A stretch of DNA of 5,716 bases from Candidatus Sulfopaludibacter sp. SbA3 (GTDB taxonomy: Bacteria > Acidobacteriota > Terriglobia > 2-12-FULL-54-10), in NCBI GenBank assembly GCA_945865705.1, contig CAMBEY010000196.1, forward strand, positions 1-5,716, in the 5' to 3' direction. Below the pieces are notes generated by a model. The model made no database searches, had not been told where the DNA came from, and was given only the letters and a program-made list of their open reading frames with translations. Of this stretch, positions 5,406 through 5,716 are shown piece by piece. The position numbers and the translations under genes are program-made. Position 1 is the first letter of the stretch. Every line of letters begins with the position of its first letter.

Positions 5406-5618
5406 TCAGGCGAAGACGAGACGGCCTTTGGGTTTGGGCATGGGGCGGCCCAGTTCTTTGGCCGTCGCGATCCATTCCTGAATGATGGCTTCCACGTTCT
5501 TTAGCGCTTGCGCGCGCGTCTTGCCGTCGGAGGCGCATCCGGGAAGTTCGGGAACTTCGGCGATGAAGGAATCGTCTTCCGTACTCCAATAGATAATCAC
5601 TTCATACCTAGTCGCCAA
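5406..5618 (-). CDS. hicB: HicB-type antitoxin-like protein, solitary
   Basis: The 70-residue protein has the compact HicB fold signature: a first strand YEVIIYW, an acidic turn EDDSFIAEVPELPGCASDG (14-32), a helix with A-LKNVEAIIQEWIATA (38-53), and the closing GRPMPKPKGRLVFA. Such proteins bind and neutralise HicA mRNA-cleaving toxins. This one ends after the partial-RNase-H-like domain and lacks the C-terminal helix-turn-helix or ribbon-helix-helix domain that longer HicB proteins use for autorepression. I see no HicA gene (about 60-80 residues with a central catalytic His) in the 100 bp behind it or in the 98 bp before it, so it appears orphaned, or its partner lies outside. It starts with TTG at 5618: GGGAGG lies 5 nt upstream, and the first ATG, at 5604, is out of frame. 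It sits between repeat copies A and B. Base composition is host-like. Confidence 0.88.
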   Translation of the reverse strand: MATRYEVIIYWSTEDDSFIAEVPELPGCASDGKTRAQALKNVEAIIQEWIATAKELGRPMPKPKGRLVFA

Positions 5619-5623
5619 GGGTG

Positions 5624-5629
5624 CCTCCC
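5624..5629 (-). promoter_or_regulatory. Shine-Dalgarno site fixing a TTG start for hicB
   Basis: The minus strand reads GGGAGG, then CACCC, then TTG GCG ACT AGG. The 5-nt spacing to TTG and the absence of any in-frame ATG nearby make TTG the start. The site begins only 9 bp inside the edge of repeat copy B, so the hicB promoter would have to lie in or beyond that repeat. Confidence 0.7.
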
Positions 5630-5638
5630 GGAAATAAT

Positions 5639-5716
5639 GGGGACAGCCTGACCTGCGCGATTTTTCTCCGTCTATTCAGAACAACTCCACCTGGAAAACC
5701 GGGGACAGTCAGGACG
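5639..5716. repeat. Interspersed REP-type repeat, copy B (runs off the window)
   Basis: It is identical to 5222-5299 at 75 of 78 positions. The differences are one in CTCCACC against CTCCGCC and two near the end (GTCAGG against GACGGG). The orientation is the same as copy A, giving a 417-bp direct repeat that brackets hicB. It reaches the window edge, so its closing palindrome is not visible. Confidence 0.85.

Noticed and set aside
5341..5589. An 82-codon minus-strand frame overlapping hicB that ends in GLKVQQLPSR
   Set aside because: Most of it is the +1 shadow of hicB, rich in Arg and Ser as expected for that. The last 20 residues outside hicB match no HicA feature that I know.

Overview
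This 5.7 kb window looks like chromosomal DNA from a moderately GC-rich, free-living bacterium. The long cyanobacteria-like NADP isocitrate dehydrogenase next to an LDH-like malate dehydrogenase, and intergenic repeats built around GGGGACAG, fit an Acidobacteriota-type genome. That assignment is inference; no rRNA or other marker is present.

Left part (1-2832). The 3' end of an unidentified plus-strand gene (1-171) runs convergently into a minus-strand pair of TCA-cycle genes, icd (1254-2651) then mdh (239-1165). A strong hairpin with a T-tract on the minus strand (182-213) ends this unit. The pair probably forms an operon: icd makes 2-oxoglutarate and NADPH from isocitrate, and mdh interconverts malate and oxaloacetate with NAD. 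A 181 bp divergent intergenic region separates icd from the next gene.

Middle part (2833-4147). A plus-strand gene encodes a small protein with four predicted membrane segments. About 360 bp after it lies a frameshifted fragment of a second, diverged copy of its 3' end (3714-3850). The DNA between holds a degenerate 9-nt-periodic repeat and a 17-bp tandem duplication, but no gene. An 85-residue minus-strand coiled-coil protein of unknown function follows; it has a TATAAT box so close to its ATG that its mRNA is probably leaderless.

Right part (4148-5716). This is accessory DNA. An AT-richer minus-strand gene encodes an abortive-infection (Abi C-terminal, HEPN-like) protein with an RNEHSLAH motif. 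Next comes a solitary HicB-type antitoxin-like gene started by TTG. Copies of one repeat family, sharing the core CTGCGCGATTT and GGGGACAG ends, lie on both sides of the abi gene (an inverted pair at 4204-4364 and a copy at 5222-5305). Another copy at 5639-5716 lies beyond hicB. The right end therefore reads as a small defence/toxin-antitoxin-like patch cut up by REP/MITE-type repeats. No transposase, tRNA, rRNA or CRISPR array is visible.
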